From NCBI RefSeq assembly GCF_000350225.1, contig NW_005179105.1, positions 21,799 to 85,798 of the forward strand: 64,000 nucleotides of DNA, written 5' to 3'. This document shows positions 43,988 through 53,605 of the stretch, piece after piece. The position numbers and the translations under genes are program-made. A model generated the notes under the pieces. It was not told the origin of the DNA, did not search any database, and was given only the letters and a program-made list of their open reading frames with translations. The stretch is from Chondrus crispus. Its lineage: Eukaryota > Rhodophyta > Florideophyceae > Gigartinales > Gigartinaceae. Numbering within the stretch: position 1 is the stretch's first letter; each line of letters begins with the position of its first letter.

Positions 43988-45994
43988 ATGCCTGCGCCTT
44001 CTGCAGTACCTTTCGTAGTTGACCTCACAACTGGACAGCCGTCCTCACCAGCACCCCAGTCACCGCAGTCGCCAACGGACCACACACTACCACGCACCCC
44101 ACTTCCTGACGCCGAACACTCACAACCCACCGGCGGCGTTGTAACACCACGGTGCACAGCACCGCTTGTTGACTTTTGTCTCCATGGGGGCCTCGTTGTG
44201 TCCAGAGGTAATACGGTACAGGATAAAAATCCTGTGCTTCCTACATTTGATTCGACATGGGCAGGCCTGCCTTGTGTACAGTCACGGGCAGACCGTGCAT
44301 TGTGCACGAATGTGAGGGATGGCCCCGAGCCCATGAGGTTGGATATTGGAAGGATGAGGGGCCGGCACAACTGGCATTCGGTTCCCGTTCAGGATTTGAG
44401 TTTTCGGAAGTATGTGCTGCAGCACACAGTGCACCAGAAAGGAGATGTGAAGCGGTTCCGTCAGCTCGCGATGCAGGATAATGCATCGGCCATGGAAGGG
44501 TGGAGTCAGTTTGCTGCCAATAGCAACTATTGGGAGGTGCCCAGTACATTGACGTGCGGCCGCACTTTCGCCAGAGATGTACTCGATTGTTATTATCTTG
44601 ACGAAATGGACTACGTGTTGCAGTCCCGTCATACCCTACGTCGCCACAAGTTCCCTCTTTTCGCTGATCCATTGATGGGGCGTTGGTGGAATGCTTTCAA
44701 GCACAGAGCAAACTTCTCATACGAGCGCTATACGAGGAATCGCTATGGACTGCTTATACCTTTCGACTGTTACGAGACCATGTACTTTGACGATGCTTCG
44801 TATAAAGAGGTGTTTCCCCAATGCCCACAGTGGCTGCAAGCTCTGAAGTTCCCTGAGGGAGTTCCGCTACCACTGCCGCCGGTCATCTACTACTACCATG
44901 AAGAAATGGTCGTAAGGGAGGGAGGCGTGATGTCAGAAAGATGTCGCAGGCTTTGGCAAATGTTTCGCGTGGAGATATGCACCATGTTTTGTGCGTTTTG
45001 GTTCAACGAGGCAACAAGGGGCGGCCGCCTATTCTTGGTGGACAAGGGTACCATTACAGTGCTGAAGGACGTATGCAAGGATGTGAAGTGGGTGAATGGG
45101 AGCCAGATGCTCTTTCCTCTCATGGAGTTTGTGCATAAGCTGCCACGAAATCTGGAATGCTATATGGTGAGCACAAATCCGCATCTATCTAACTGCGTGT
45201 ACTTCCACGCGTTGCATGGAACGGGAGAGGCGGATATGAGGAAGGCAGGAGGAGAAGTGCGATACCTTTCTTTCAAATCGAGAAGGATTCGGTTGGCTGC
45301 GCGTCAGCAGCGGCGCATGGAGGAGAGGCGGTCCTCGCCTATGACCCTAAGTCTTCATCCACAGGATTTGTCGTTAGTGGAAGGCCTTCCCGCGCTCGTC
45401 ATTGCCAAGCAGTGGGACCTCCACGGTAGTCTGACTGTTAGAGGGCTGGTATCATTGCTGTATGATACAGCAAGCAAAACGACCAGAACTGTTGATCAGA
45501 TCTCTCAAGAAGTGGGCAGGCTGCAGCAGGAGAATGAATCGCTGCGCAGCTTCATTAATGGAACGGCAACTGGGCATCCGTCGGCTGTCCGCGCCAAACA
45601 TTTACACCATAGGCCGAGTATAACCCCGTTCCATGGCCCGTTCAATGTACCTCATGTAAACCCACCCCAGAGGACGGACAGCGGATATGATGGATACAAT
45701 GATGACAGGAGAGGAGAACAAAGGGGCGGCCGCCATCATTATGTTCGAGATGAAGGGGACTGGCGAGATCGGAACGAGTGGGTTGGTAGGGGACGGGATA
45801 GTCGTGAACGATATCAACGTCAAGGCATTGGCTATGGCACAGGGCAGAGAATAGAAGCAAACGATGAACTTCTATACGGATACGGTTACCATGATGTTTC
45901 TCCGTTTCGTGGTCGAGCTCGGCAGAGGGAATGGACTGCTCCGGAACCAGAGAGGACCAGATTCAGGCGCTCGAGTATGGACAATGACTACTAG
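43988..45994 (+). CDS. Large protein of unknown function, ORF 1 of the three-ORF module
   Basis: 668 codons from the first in-frame ATG (MPAPSAVPFVVDLTTG). The N-terminal ~100 residues are Pro/Ser/Thr-rich and disordered. The middle (about 150-460) is rich in Trp, Tyr and Phe and looks globular (CGRTFARDVLDCYYLDEMDYVL, HKFPLFADPLMGRWWNAFKHR, YEVFPQCPQWLQAL-like). A short helical segment (ISQEVGRLQQENESLRSFI) could be a coiled coil. The tail is Arg/Gly/Tyr-rich, like RNA- or DNA-binding RGG tails. Three GCGGCCGC octamers lie inside. I recognise no family. It converges on ORF 2 with a 48-bp gap. Confidence 0.7.
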   Translation: MPAPSAVPFVVDLTTGQPSSPAPQSPQSPTDHTLPRTPLPDAEHSQPTGGVVTPRCTAPLVDFCLHGGLVVSRGNTVQDKNPVLPTFDSTWAGLPCVQSRADRALCTNVRDGPEPMRLDIGRMRGRHNWHSVPVQDLSFRKYVLQHTVHQKGDVKRFRQLAMQDNASAMEGWSQFAANSNYWEVPSTLTCGRTFARDVLDCYYLDEMDYVLQSRHTLRRHKFPLFADPLMGRWWNAFKHRANFSYERYTRNRYGLLIPFDCYETMYFDDASYKEVFPQCPQWLQALKFPEGVPLPLPPVIYYYHEEMVVREGGVMSERCRRLWQMFRVEICTMFCAFWFNEATRGGRLFLVDKGTITVLKDVCKDVKWVNGSQMLFPLMEFVHKLPRNLECYMVSTNPHLSNCVYFHALHGTGEADMRKAGGEVRYLSFKSRRIRLAARQQRRMEERRSSPMTLSLHPQDLSLVEGLPALVIAKQWDLHGSLTVRGLVSLLYDTASKTTRTVDQISQEVGRLQQENESLRSFINGTATGHPSAVRAKHLHHRPSITPFHGPFNVPHVNPPQRTDSGYDGYNDDRRGEQRGGRHHYVRDEGDWRDRNEWVGRGRDSRERYQRQGIGYGTGQRIEANDELLYGYGYHDVSPFRGRARQREWTAPEPERTRFRRSSMDNDY

Positions 45995-46042
45995 TAAACA
46001 CTTTGGCCAAAGTGAAGTAAAGATTCATTGACTGTACCTATG

Positions 46043-48628
46043 CTAAATGGCGAACACACCGCCATCCACTGAAGGCTGTATCTCTCGCGCTGATGTGTCC
46101 CTGGTACGCTGCCCTTCGACATCGTTCACACCTGCTTCAGTACCATCATTGCGAGGACTCGCCCCAACGTTTAGCTTGCAGTACAAATTATCCTTCATGC
46201 GGAGAACTGTCCCCGAAAGGGATCTGATCTGTGATGAACGACCTGGTATGAGCTCGGATAGTCTCAAATTTCCACATTTGATACTTGTGGTGTCCATGTT
46301 GTTGATATCACGGACGCGACCGTTTTCACAGTTCTTCACCAAAAACTGAGACGTCAAGTCTTTGAAGACTAAGGCGATTCCGAGAATACAGCGGAGTGCA
46401 TCTTTGTGACCAAGGAGGAATGAGAGTGGACTTCTTTCCGAATCGGAACTTTGCGCAAACTCCGTGCAAAACTTGGCGGCTGCCTCCACAACGTTGATAG
46501 CTTTGTTGATAACTCTCTTTTTCGTTCTGTTTCTCTTTCTTTTAGACGAACCTAAGGCCTCAGTCACTTGTACCTCGTGAGAAACAACAAGAATCATGTC
46601 CTGTCGCTTCCCGTACAGCTCACTCAGAAGGTTGGAATTGTATTCATTAAGGTTGATATCGCCGGAAGACTTCGTCTTTGTGTTTTTGATGTCTTGAAGG
46701 CGGCCGCCCCTTGACTTGGAAGCATCAACTTCTGGGAACCCCCAACGAACCGTAAGCTTTGATTGATCAACTGACACACCAGATCCCGACCATGGCACCA
46801 TCAGGAAACCTAATTGTTCGAGGAATGCTGACTTGCACTTCTTCCTGGACTGGTTCAAGTACTTGCCCATAAGCTTGTATATCTTCCAAGCTCCGTGCCT
46901 GGCAACGTCCCGCGTCGTCGGAACCTCCTTTACCACAACTTTCTCTGGCGCTTGCATGTTCCCGGGCCCGGGCGTGTATTCACCATCCTCTTCTTCCCCA
47001 GAATCACTTTCACTTTCGACATCCTTCAGTCTACGTTTCGAGGCTTCAGACTTACTGTAATCCTGCACCAACCTGGCGTGCTCGATGTCGGTTTCAAGGA
47101 TGAATCCTTTCTTCAGCCAGTCTGGTTGGCGCAAACTCACAGCTTTCCCGGTGCAACTGAAATCGACGGGAGTGTCCGTTTTACAAGTGCGGCCCTCAGG
47201 ATTTTCAGCAGTTTCACGAACGGCGTCGGCTGCGATAACATTCTGATCTGCTCTGGCCTCCCCTTCCTCGCCGTCATCCGCAAACATTCCAAAGCTGTTC
47301 AGCTGCACATTGTATATGAAGTTGAGGACAACATTCTTCTTGAAGCGACTGTGGCGTCCGCCAATACCCTCTCTGAACTGCTTTCTTGTCTCCCTTGGAT
47401 TTTTCCCGCACAGCAAAACCTGTACTGCAGTTGAAAAACGAAACAAGACACGTTCCTTGGCCAAGGTGTTATCACGAGCTGTCCGAAGAACTTCGAAGGG
47501 TACGATGCTGCATAGAATTCGATGACAAGCATCTCGGTTGACAACAAGGCCATCACAAGGAGTGAGTTTGTCCAGAAGCTTGTTAAATCGGCTGAGGGGG
47601 GTGTCTGTGGATTTGTTAGACGTGTTTGTTCTGGACACAATGGCATGAATATCTGCTAGCTGGGTGCCCACCTCATCAAATCTTTTGTCTGTCTTATCCA
47701 TTCTTTCAACAAGACTGCTTGTCAGCGTATTGAGCCTTGCATTGAGCACGCCCTCGAGTTTTCGGAACATGGACTGTAAAATGGAATTTGTAGTTGTCAC
47801 CGCTCCCAATGCATGAGGTTGTTCCGTGCTTTCTATATCGATATCCAGGTCGTCTCCAGGCTGATGTCGGCTGACGCTTGTCCCAGGAACTTCCGTAATT
47901 CCCCCGTCATCGCTATCCGAACAGTATTCCGCCCGGAGATGTTTCTTAAGCTCTCTTACGCCGCGCTCAGCCATAGCTGTGGAACCCTCTTCCTCAAACA
48001 AACTTTCGGGGTCTGATTCCAAGATGCGTGCGCGTCGTTCCATCAGTCTGAATCTATCCTTTTCTTCGCGGTCACGTCTCTCCATTTCTGCTTCTCTCTC
48101 AGCGTCTTCAGCTGCCAGATCCTCATCTTCTTCATCGTCTGAATCCATGATCATTTCTGGCACTTTGCGAACAGGCTGCTCTTGCAACGCTGTTTTTGTT
48201 CTGGGTGAACGTCGGGGTGATGGTTCTAATGTATCCTCTTGCCCCGGACGGAGAATCAGGTTTTTGACTGGTGTGATTTCTGGGGTAATTGGGTGCACTC
48301 GCGCTTGTCTAGGTACCATTTCCTCATTCTGCAAATGAAGCACCCGCCTTGACGATCTCACAGTCGTGACTGGGCGCTCATCGCCCTGCGTTGCGTTGGA
48401 TTCCGTAGCGGCCGCTCCCCGAGACTTCCGGGCTAACGCCCGGTTACGGGGGGATCTTCTACGGCTGTTTCGAGGGGTCAACTGCGAGAGAATAGCCCTT
48501 GTTTTGGGCGGAGAAACGTTTGGCCGGCGACGAACCTCCGAACTGTTGCGACGCATCTTCTTAGAGCCTGGTGAAGCATTGGCTGCTTCGGGTATAGCAC
48601 GTTTCTTGGCGGCCCGTGTATTCGACAT
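46043..48628 (-). CDS. Large nuclear-type protein of unknown function, ORF 2 of the three-ORF module
   Basis: 861 codons, ATG 48628 (MSNTRAAKKRAIPEA). The N-terminal 130 residues are strongly basic with several NLS-like clusters. Residues ~165-215 are an acidic/Arg-rich helix. About 290-340 (LEGVLNARLNTLTSSLVERMDKTDKRFDEVGTQLADIHAIV) is a likely coiled coil. The C-terminal half (LDKLTPCDGLVVNRDACHRILCSIVPFEVLRTARDN..., HGAWKIYKLMGKYLNQSRKKCKSAFLEQLGFLMVPW) looks folded, and has a basic KRKRNRTKKRVINKA patch. Contains two GCGGCCGC octamers. No family recognised. It shares a 200-bp divergent upstream region with ORF 3. Confidence 0.7.
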   Translation of the reverse strand: MSNTRAAKKRAIPEAANASPGSKKMRRNSSEVRRRPNVSPPKTRAILSQLTPRNSRRRSPRNRALARKSRGAAATESNATQGDERPVTTVRSSRRVLHLQNEEMVPRQARVHPITPEITPVKNLILRPGQEDTLEPSPRRSPRTKTALQEQPVRKVPEMIMDSDDEEDEDLAAEDAEREAEMERRDREEKDRFRLMERRARILESDPESLFEEEGSTAMAERGVRELKKHLRAEYCSDSDDGGITEVPGTSVSRHQPGDDLDIDIESTEQPHALGAVTTTNSILQSMFRKLEGVLNARLNTLTSSLVERMDKTDKRFDEVGTQLADIHAIVSRTNTSNKSTDTPLSRFNKLLDKLTPCDGLVVNRDACHRILCSIVPFEVLRTARDNTLAKERVLFRFSTAVQVLLCGKNPRETRKQFREGIGGRHSRFKKNVVLNFIYNVQLNSFGMFADDGEEGEARADQNVIAADAVRETAENPEGRTCKTDTPVDFSCTGKAVSLRQPDWLKKGFILETDIEHARLVQDYSKSEASKRRLKDVESESDSGEEEDGEYTPGPGNMQAPEKVVVKEVPTTRDVARHGAWKIYKLMGKYLNQSRKKCKSAFLEQLGFLMVPWSGSGVSVDQSKLTVRWGFPEVDASKSRGGRLQDIKNTKTKSSGDINLNEYNSNLLSELYGKRQDMILVVSHEVQVTEALGSSKRKRNRTKKRVINKAINVVEAAAKFCTEFAQSSDSERSPLSFLLGHKDALRCILGIALVFKDLTSQFLVKNCENGRVRDINNMDTTSIKCGNLRLSELIPGRSSQIRSLSGTVLRMKDNLYCKLNVGASPRNDGTEAGVNDVEGQRTRDTSAREIQPSVDGGVFAI

Positions 48629-48828
48629 TGGGAAAAAGGGGCGGTGTTCCTCAATTTCTGGATACCAAGAACCTGCAGCTATAACAGCATGTGAAAAAGT
48701 TGGCCGGCCGGCCTAAAGGCCACCCATTACAGTATTGGTGAATATCAATGTGAAAACGCCCACAAACGTACTGTGAGTGGCCACGACTCTTCCATTTTGT
48801 TAGAAAATTCCTGTTCGGGGGTCCTTGA
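48629..48828. promoter_or_regulatory. Divergent promoter region of ORF 2 and ORF 3
   Basis: 200 bp between the two opposed ATGs. Holds the palindromic GGCCGGCCGGCC (48702-48713). Both genes must be transcribed from here; no clear TATA box was seen. Confidence 0.45.
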
Positions 48829-50484
48829 ATGAGTCGTTGGACAATAAAAATCTCCCCGGAGAATGCTTGGATTGCGGATATCTGGGGTATGCCCAGACCG
48901 AATCCGCGCTCGCCACACGACAAGGCTATTTCCCGTCCGAATCATCTCAGAGATCGCCTATCGCGTATCTTCGACAAGATAAGTGGCGTCCGCCTTGACA
49001 GAGGAATGCAACGCCTTCGGGCATGCCGAGAAAGAGAAGCGCTGCCTCTACCGAATGATTTCGTCGAGGTTCTATGGATGTTGGAAGACGATGACGACGA
49101 AGCAACGTGGTGCAGCGCGCAAGTAACGGATATTGAGGATGCTCCCGCCACGGCCGCGAACGATAAGGTTCAGGTGTTGGCGACAGCTACTTTGGAATAC
49201 GAGGAGAAGGCTGCATACGGTGATCATATTCATCAAGTGGAATTCGTTGTTGGCCGTTTATTGAGACGCGCAGAGCGGGATGGAGACGAGAATAACAATC
49301 CGGTACTGACATGGCGGACGCCAGTTATTTCACAGGCTCATGACGGGATGGATGAAGCGGATAGAGACTGGACTGGAGATGATATTGCAAAAAACAGTAA
49401 GAGGCGGAGATTTGTTGACCAGTACCGGATGAAAGAACTCGCGGATATCGTTGATCGACTGAGGAAAAGCCATGCACAAGTACTTGGCCAAGTAGACATG
49501 CTAAATCGGAAGGTCGAGCTAAACAGTTGTCGGATATCGGAGGGGCTGTCGTCGACAAGGGATGAGTCCGTGCTGAAGATAGTGAACTTTCTGCGCCACC
49601 GCCTGGAAGTCGCAGTGCAGAAGTCGCTGCGTAAGCCGTCAAGTCATATTGAACAAACGTCGGCCGACAAAATGAATATAGGGACCTTAGGGGGTATGAC
49701 GCAGAGCTTCATTCGGGTCGTTGCGGATTGCGAGCTGGCAGATTTTGAGTTGATAGCGAGGAATCTATACGGCTGCATGGTCGAGGACTCGACATTGCGT
49801 CTGGTGTTCTATCCTGAGTATGCAGAGACACAGGGCCCGGCCGGGACATCGCAGACATTCTACATACTGTTCAATCGCATGGCAGGGCTTTGTTCATTTC
49901 TGGGATTATACCATAAGGCGGACCGTCTCGCGATGTTGAAGAAGAAGGGCAGTGCGGGGGTCGGAATGTTGAGGTTGATGGGTACGTATGTATATTCGAG
50001 CGATGTCGGGGCCCCCGCTGCAGTTTTTGTAGGGCACAGTTGCGGAAACACCTTCGAAAGGGATGTTGCTAACCCCGGGAGCGGAGAGCTTGTGTTGTTC
50101 AGGAACAACCGCATATGGGACTCGGAAAGCAAGACCTTCGATGCAGGCCTGCGTTGTACTAGGCGGAGGCCGTCCATAGTGGAAGACCCAAATGTGTCAA
50201 GCGCAGTTCCTCTGCCCAGTCGGGCTTTTCATTTGGTGTGGCGGAGAGGGCAAGAGGTTTCCGGGCACTGGTCTAAGAGGGACAGGAAAAGGCATGTTCG
50301 TGTTCCAGGGCAGCTGGCAGTCGTGATGCCATATGTGATGTTTGTGGGGGACTCGCATTGCGCGGACGCGCGTCGAGAGCTGAACGAAGATGCGATGAAC
50401 GAAATTGTCAGTCCGGTGCACCCGGGAACTGTTGGTCAACAGGATGTGCCGGGTTCACCCAACACCGCTGGCGGTAATGTATAG
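48829..50484 (+). CDS. Protein of unknown function, ORF 3 of the three-ORF module
   Basis: 551 codons, ATG 48829 (MSRWTIKISPENAW). Residues ~80-150 (FVEVLWMLEDDDDEATWCSAQV...VQVLATATLEYEEKAAYGDHIHQVEFVVGRLLRR) have the alternation of a small beta-barrel such as a Tudor or PWWP-like reader; this is a guess from pattern. Residues ~195-235 may form a coiled coil (YRMKELADIVDRLRKSHAQVLGQ). The rest (FIRVVADCELADFELIARNLYGCMVED...) is unrecognised. Codon use and intactness match ORFs 1 and 2. Confidence 0.65.
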   Translation: MSRWTIKISPENAWIADIWGMPRPNPRSPHDKAISRPNHLRDRLSRIFDKISGVRLDRGMQRLRACREREALPLPNDFVEVLWMLEDDDDEATWCSAQVTDIEDAPATAANDKVQVLATATLEYEEKAAYGDHIHQVEFVVGRLLRRAERDGDENNNPVLTWRTPVISQAHDGMDEADRDWTGDDIAKNSKRRRFVDQYRMKELADIVDRLRKSHAQVLGQVDMLNRKVELNSCRISEGLSSTRDESVLKIVNFLRHRLEVAVQKSLRKPSSHIEQTSADKMNIGTLGGMTQSFIRVVADCELADFELIARNLYGCMVEDSTLRLVFYPEYAETQGPAGTSQTFYILFNRMAGLCSFLGLYHKADRLAMLKKKGSAGVGMLRLMGTYVYSSDVGAPAAVFVGHSCGNTFERDVANPGSGELVLFRNNRIWDSESKTFDAGLRCTRRRPSIVEDPNVSSAVPLPSRAFHLVWRRGQEVSGHWSKRDRKRHVRVPGQLAVVMPYVMFVGDSHCADARRELNEDAMNEIVSPVHPGTVGQQDVPGSPNTAGGNV

Positions 50485-50803
50485 TAATGTAGTTTATGGC
50501 TACTAATAAACGACGCTGCGATACATTTACACTGAAGCGATCTCGAGAAATGCTCCTTCCCATTTTCCACACGTGGATGGCCACACTATGCAGCTTCAAA
50601 GTGTTGGTGCGCACCAGTACAATATCAGCCTGGATCTAGTAGAAACTAACAGATATCCGTCCTATACTATATTTTACATTAAAAATGGCTCATCAAGCTA
50701 GACCAGCGGTAGGTTTGATACGATCAGAAAAGTGTGCTGCTCGCGCGCCAAAAAATCTAAAACAAAATTCGAACCACTAAATCTACCGGGCCATTCTAAA
50801 AAA
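50485..50803. other. Unassigned DNA between ORF 3 and the truncated gag
   Basis: AT-rich, no gene. AATAAA-like signals (ACTAATAAACG at about 50502) fit the 3' end of ORF 3. The junction with the broken LTR element is near 50800. Confidence 0.4.
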
Positions 50804-52648
50804 TCATTTCAGATATTGAAAATATGACCTCGTAGTGTGTCCTCGGATGACCGGGGCAGGAACGCGTCCGTACGGGCCCCTTGTGAGCATCATCGACTCC
50901 GGGTCGTCCGTTTGCGTCTCGGTGGTCGAGGGTAGCTCCGCCGTCGGTACAGACGACCAATCTTCTTGCATAAGGTGCATCGACTCGCCACCTACGGCGT
51001 AGTTTTCGGCCATCGCTGGCCGAGAGTCAGCAGAAGACTCTGTCATCATCATTCGATGTTGTCCGGCGTGCGATAGCGCCGGTCGGGTCGACGGCTTCAA
51101 AATGCCGACCTGCCTTTTTCCGCCATGTTCGGCGTTTCTTTCGCCACCGAAGCGGGCCCGAAGAGCATCGCCTTCATTCTGGGCGTACTGGACGATATCC
51201 AGGAACGTGATCCTGCCACGACGACTTCGTCTCATTCGACGTTCTGTCTCGCGAAATCGCGATACGAGAGACCGGATTCCCGGATTGAGCCCGTCAATGA
51301 ACATTGTAATTCGTTCATCGGCGTCGTGCACGTCACCGCTACGAAACTCCGCGTCCAGCAGACGAGCGCTGTAACGGGATTCTGATTCTTCCGCCTTCTG
51401 GCGCACATCTCGAAGATCGAGTACTGCACTGCTGATGGCGTCGTTGGTCGCATAAGTGCGTAGCAGGTACTGTACCGCTTCGGGCCAGTACGAAATTCCT
51501 CCATCGAAGGAGTCCATCTGCTTTGTCGCATCGAACTGCATTCTTGCCTGGCCTTGCAGGAAATACTTCACTGCTACCAGTGCCTGGGACTCCTTCATGG
51601 AGTTGGTCTCACATTCCTCGACGAAACGAGATAGAAAACCCAAAACCTTAATGGGATCACTCCCGTCGAAACGGAGTTCGGGAGCGCCAGTTTGGATTGA
51701 TCTAATGTGATCCTTGACTTTACGGGTTTCTCGCCCACTTCGGCGTTTGTGACGCCCTGTCAGCCTGTAACGGCGGTAGTCCAGAGCGCCATCGAAGAGG
51801 CAATTTGTGGGTCGAAGCACCTTCAGTTCGGGGTGCTTCTGCCCAAGCTGGCGACCGTGCCTCCCGCCTTGCCGCTTTCGTCTGCGGCGCTCACCAGCAT
51901 CCTCACTTGAGGCTTCTTCGTCATCCGACGGGCCCGACTCACAGTCATCAAAATCGTCAGAGTACGGAGGGGATGGATTCCAATCAGGATCATAGCGATC
52001 CTTCTTGCTCTTGCGCGATTTCCGCGATTCTCGAGATCTCCTCGATTGCTCGCCAATGTGGCGTTCGAACTCATGAGCTCCTCCTCTCGGAGTATTTTTC
52101 CTTGCAACTCGGGGTTCATTTTGTTCCTCGCGGTCGGCCTCGTCACCTCCACCGTGGAGTTGCTCCTAGACCGATTCGAGTTTTCTAACCATCCGAGCCA
52201 GTACATCGCGGGTTGTTGTTGTGACTGACCCGTCGATAGCGTCCGGAATCTGGAGATCCTCCAGAACGGAGTTAACGTCGCCACGTAGAAGGCGCAGCTC
52301 AGCGTCTGCGCGGTCATGACGCGCCTCCATCGTGGAGATTTTGGCACGCAGAACCGTGAGAGTATCTTCAATATGAAGTATACGTTCGCGAACGAGGGCG
52401 ACCACTGTAGTCTCGACGTCGGCTATCTTCCCAACGTCTGGGGTACGCGCCCCGCTGCTCGCGCTGGGCTTCTCCATTATCGGAGTTGGTTGGTCCTGAT
52501 CTGGCTGTGCATTCACAGCCACCGCTGGGAGCGGATCGGTAGTTCTTGGGGTATCTCGCCCATCTTGGCGCTGCGTTCGATTGCTATGCTTATTGCTCGC
52601 GCCTCGAGTCTTGACCCCAGGAAGGCGGGGTTTTCGTGAATAGTTCAT
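50804..52648 (-). pseudogene. Gag of a second LTR retrotransposon (gypsy-like), one amber stop
   Basis: Minus-strand frame from ATG 52648 (MNYSRKPRLPG) to 50804, 614 codons, interrupted only by TAG at 52166-52168 after LARMVRKLESV. Residues ~75-160 contain a coiled coil (RERILHIEDTLTVLRAKISTMEARHDRADAELRLL). A highly charged spacer follows. Then a gag capsid-like domain (LRFDGSDPIKVLGFLSRFVEECETNSMKESQALVAVKYFLQGQARMQFD...SYWPEAVQYLLRTYA...) typical of Ty3/gypsy Retrotrans_gag. No protease, RT or integrase follows; the element is cut at about 50800. Confidence 0.75.
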
Positions 52649-52667
52649 CGTGTGTCCACTCCTTCTA

Positions 52668-52680
52668 GGTCGGGAGACCA
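52668..52680 (-). other. Primer binding site of the gypsy-like element
   Basis: On minus, TGGTCTCCCGACC lies two or three bases after the LTR end. TGG is complementary to a tRNA CCA end, so unlike A and B this element uses a conventional tRNA 3' end. The tRNA was not identified. Confidence 0.6.
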
Positions 52681-53407
52681 AAATGTAGTGCAGTGGACAC
52701 ACTCGCCAACGAGGTCGTAAATCTCGCTATGAGGGAAAGCGGTATGTCCAGTCACCACCAGGGTGTTCGGGGCCCTCTGTCCATAGTAGCTCAGAGGTAA
52801 CGCGAGAATCGCGGGTAGAGTCGCGGTCAGCGCGTGAAGGGGTACTCGGGATCGAGTAACTAGAAGGAGTGGGTGTGGCGGTCGCGTCGCGGACCGCTAT
52901 CGACAGCGTCAAAGAAGAACAAAACAAGAAAGCAGAAGAAAGAAGGAAGGAGAAGTGTAGCGTAGAAACGTAGAAAATAGGGAAAAAAGTAATGGAAAAA
53001 CAAGAAAAAGGATGACGGCGAAGGGTGCAGGTATCAGACTTAGCTAACTAGATAGGAACCGTAGAGGATCCTACCAGAGATGGGGTCCGATCACCTGATA
53101 TCTCTTTACTGTAGCGCCTTCCGACACCCGACCTATATAGGCCGAGCGCCGTCGTCGGCGTCGGTTACTAAATGGGTAATTAATAATTCATTATCGTCAT
53201 TAGAATTGCCACTTGGCATTAGACGCTAATTAGCGTAGAAACTTGTGGGCACCACGTATGTATACGTGTCGTACACGTGTTGTACACGTATCATATACGT
53301 GTCATACGACTGTCATACACGTGTGTCCACGTGTGGTACACGTGGGGTACCTTCCCAAGTGTGTGCGCACAGTACACGTGTGGTGCGCTTATCATACACG
53401 TGTGGTA

Positions 53408-53439
53408 TCATCCAAAGTGTACGCGTACACTTTGGATGA
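53408..53439. repeat. 32-bp perfect palindrome
   Basis: Half-site TCATCCAAAGTGTACG followed by its exact reverse complement, in the U3 part of the gypsy-like LTR. Confidence 0.95.
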
Positions 53440-53481
53440 GTACACGTGTCATAGACGGGAGCGCACACCATACACGTGTGG

Positions 53482-53517
53482 GCTCATCCAAAGTGTACGC
53501 GTACACTTTGGATGAGC
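53482..53517. repeat. 36-bp perfect palindrome
   Basis: Half-site GCTCATCCAAAGTGTACG followed by its reverse complement. Second copy of the motif at 53408. Confidence 0.95.
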
Positions 53518-53605
53518 ACACAGGTGACACACGTGTCAAAGGCGGGGAGCGTGGCCCCACGACGGCGGTGGCCAGGCGTAATGGGCGCGGGGTCACTGCA
53601 CTACA

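Larger units (their letters stand above)
52684..53605 (-). mobile_element. 5' LTR of the gypsy-like element (922 bp)
   Basis: The ends are a perfect 12-bp inverted repeat: minus-strand start TGTAGTGCAGTG, end CACTGCACTACA. CTATATAGG at about 53133-53141 fits a TATA box. The upstream half (53260-53550) holds nine CACGTG cores, mostly as ACACGTGT, and two long palindromes. No partner LTR is in the window. Confidence 0.85.
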
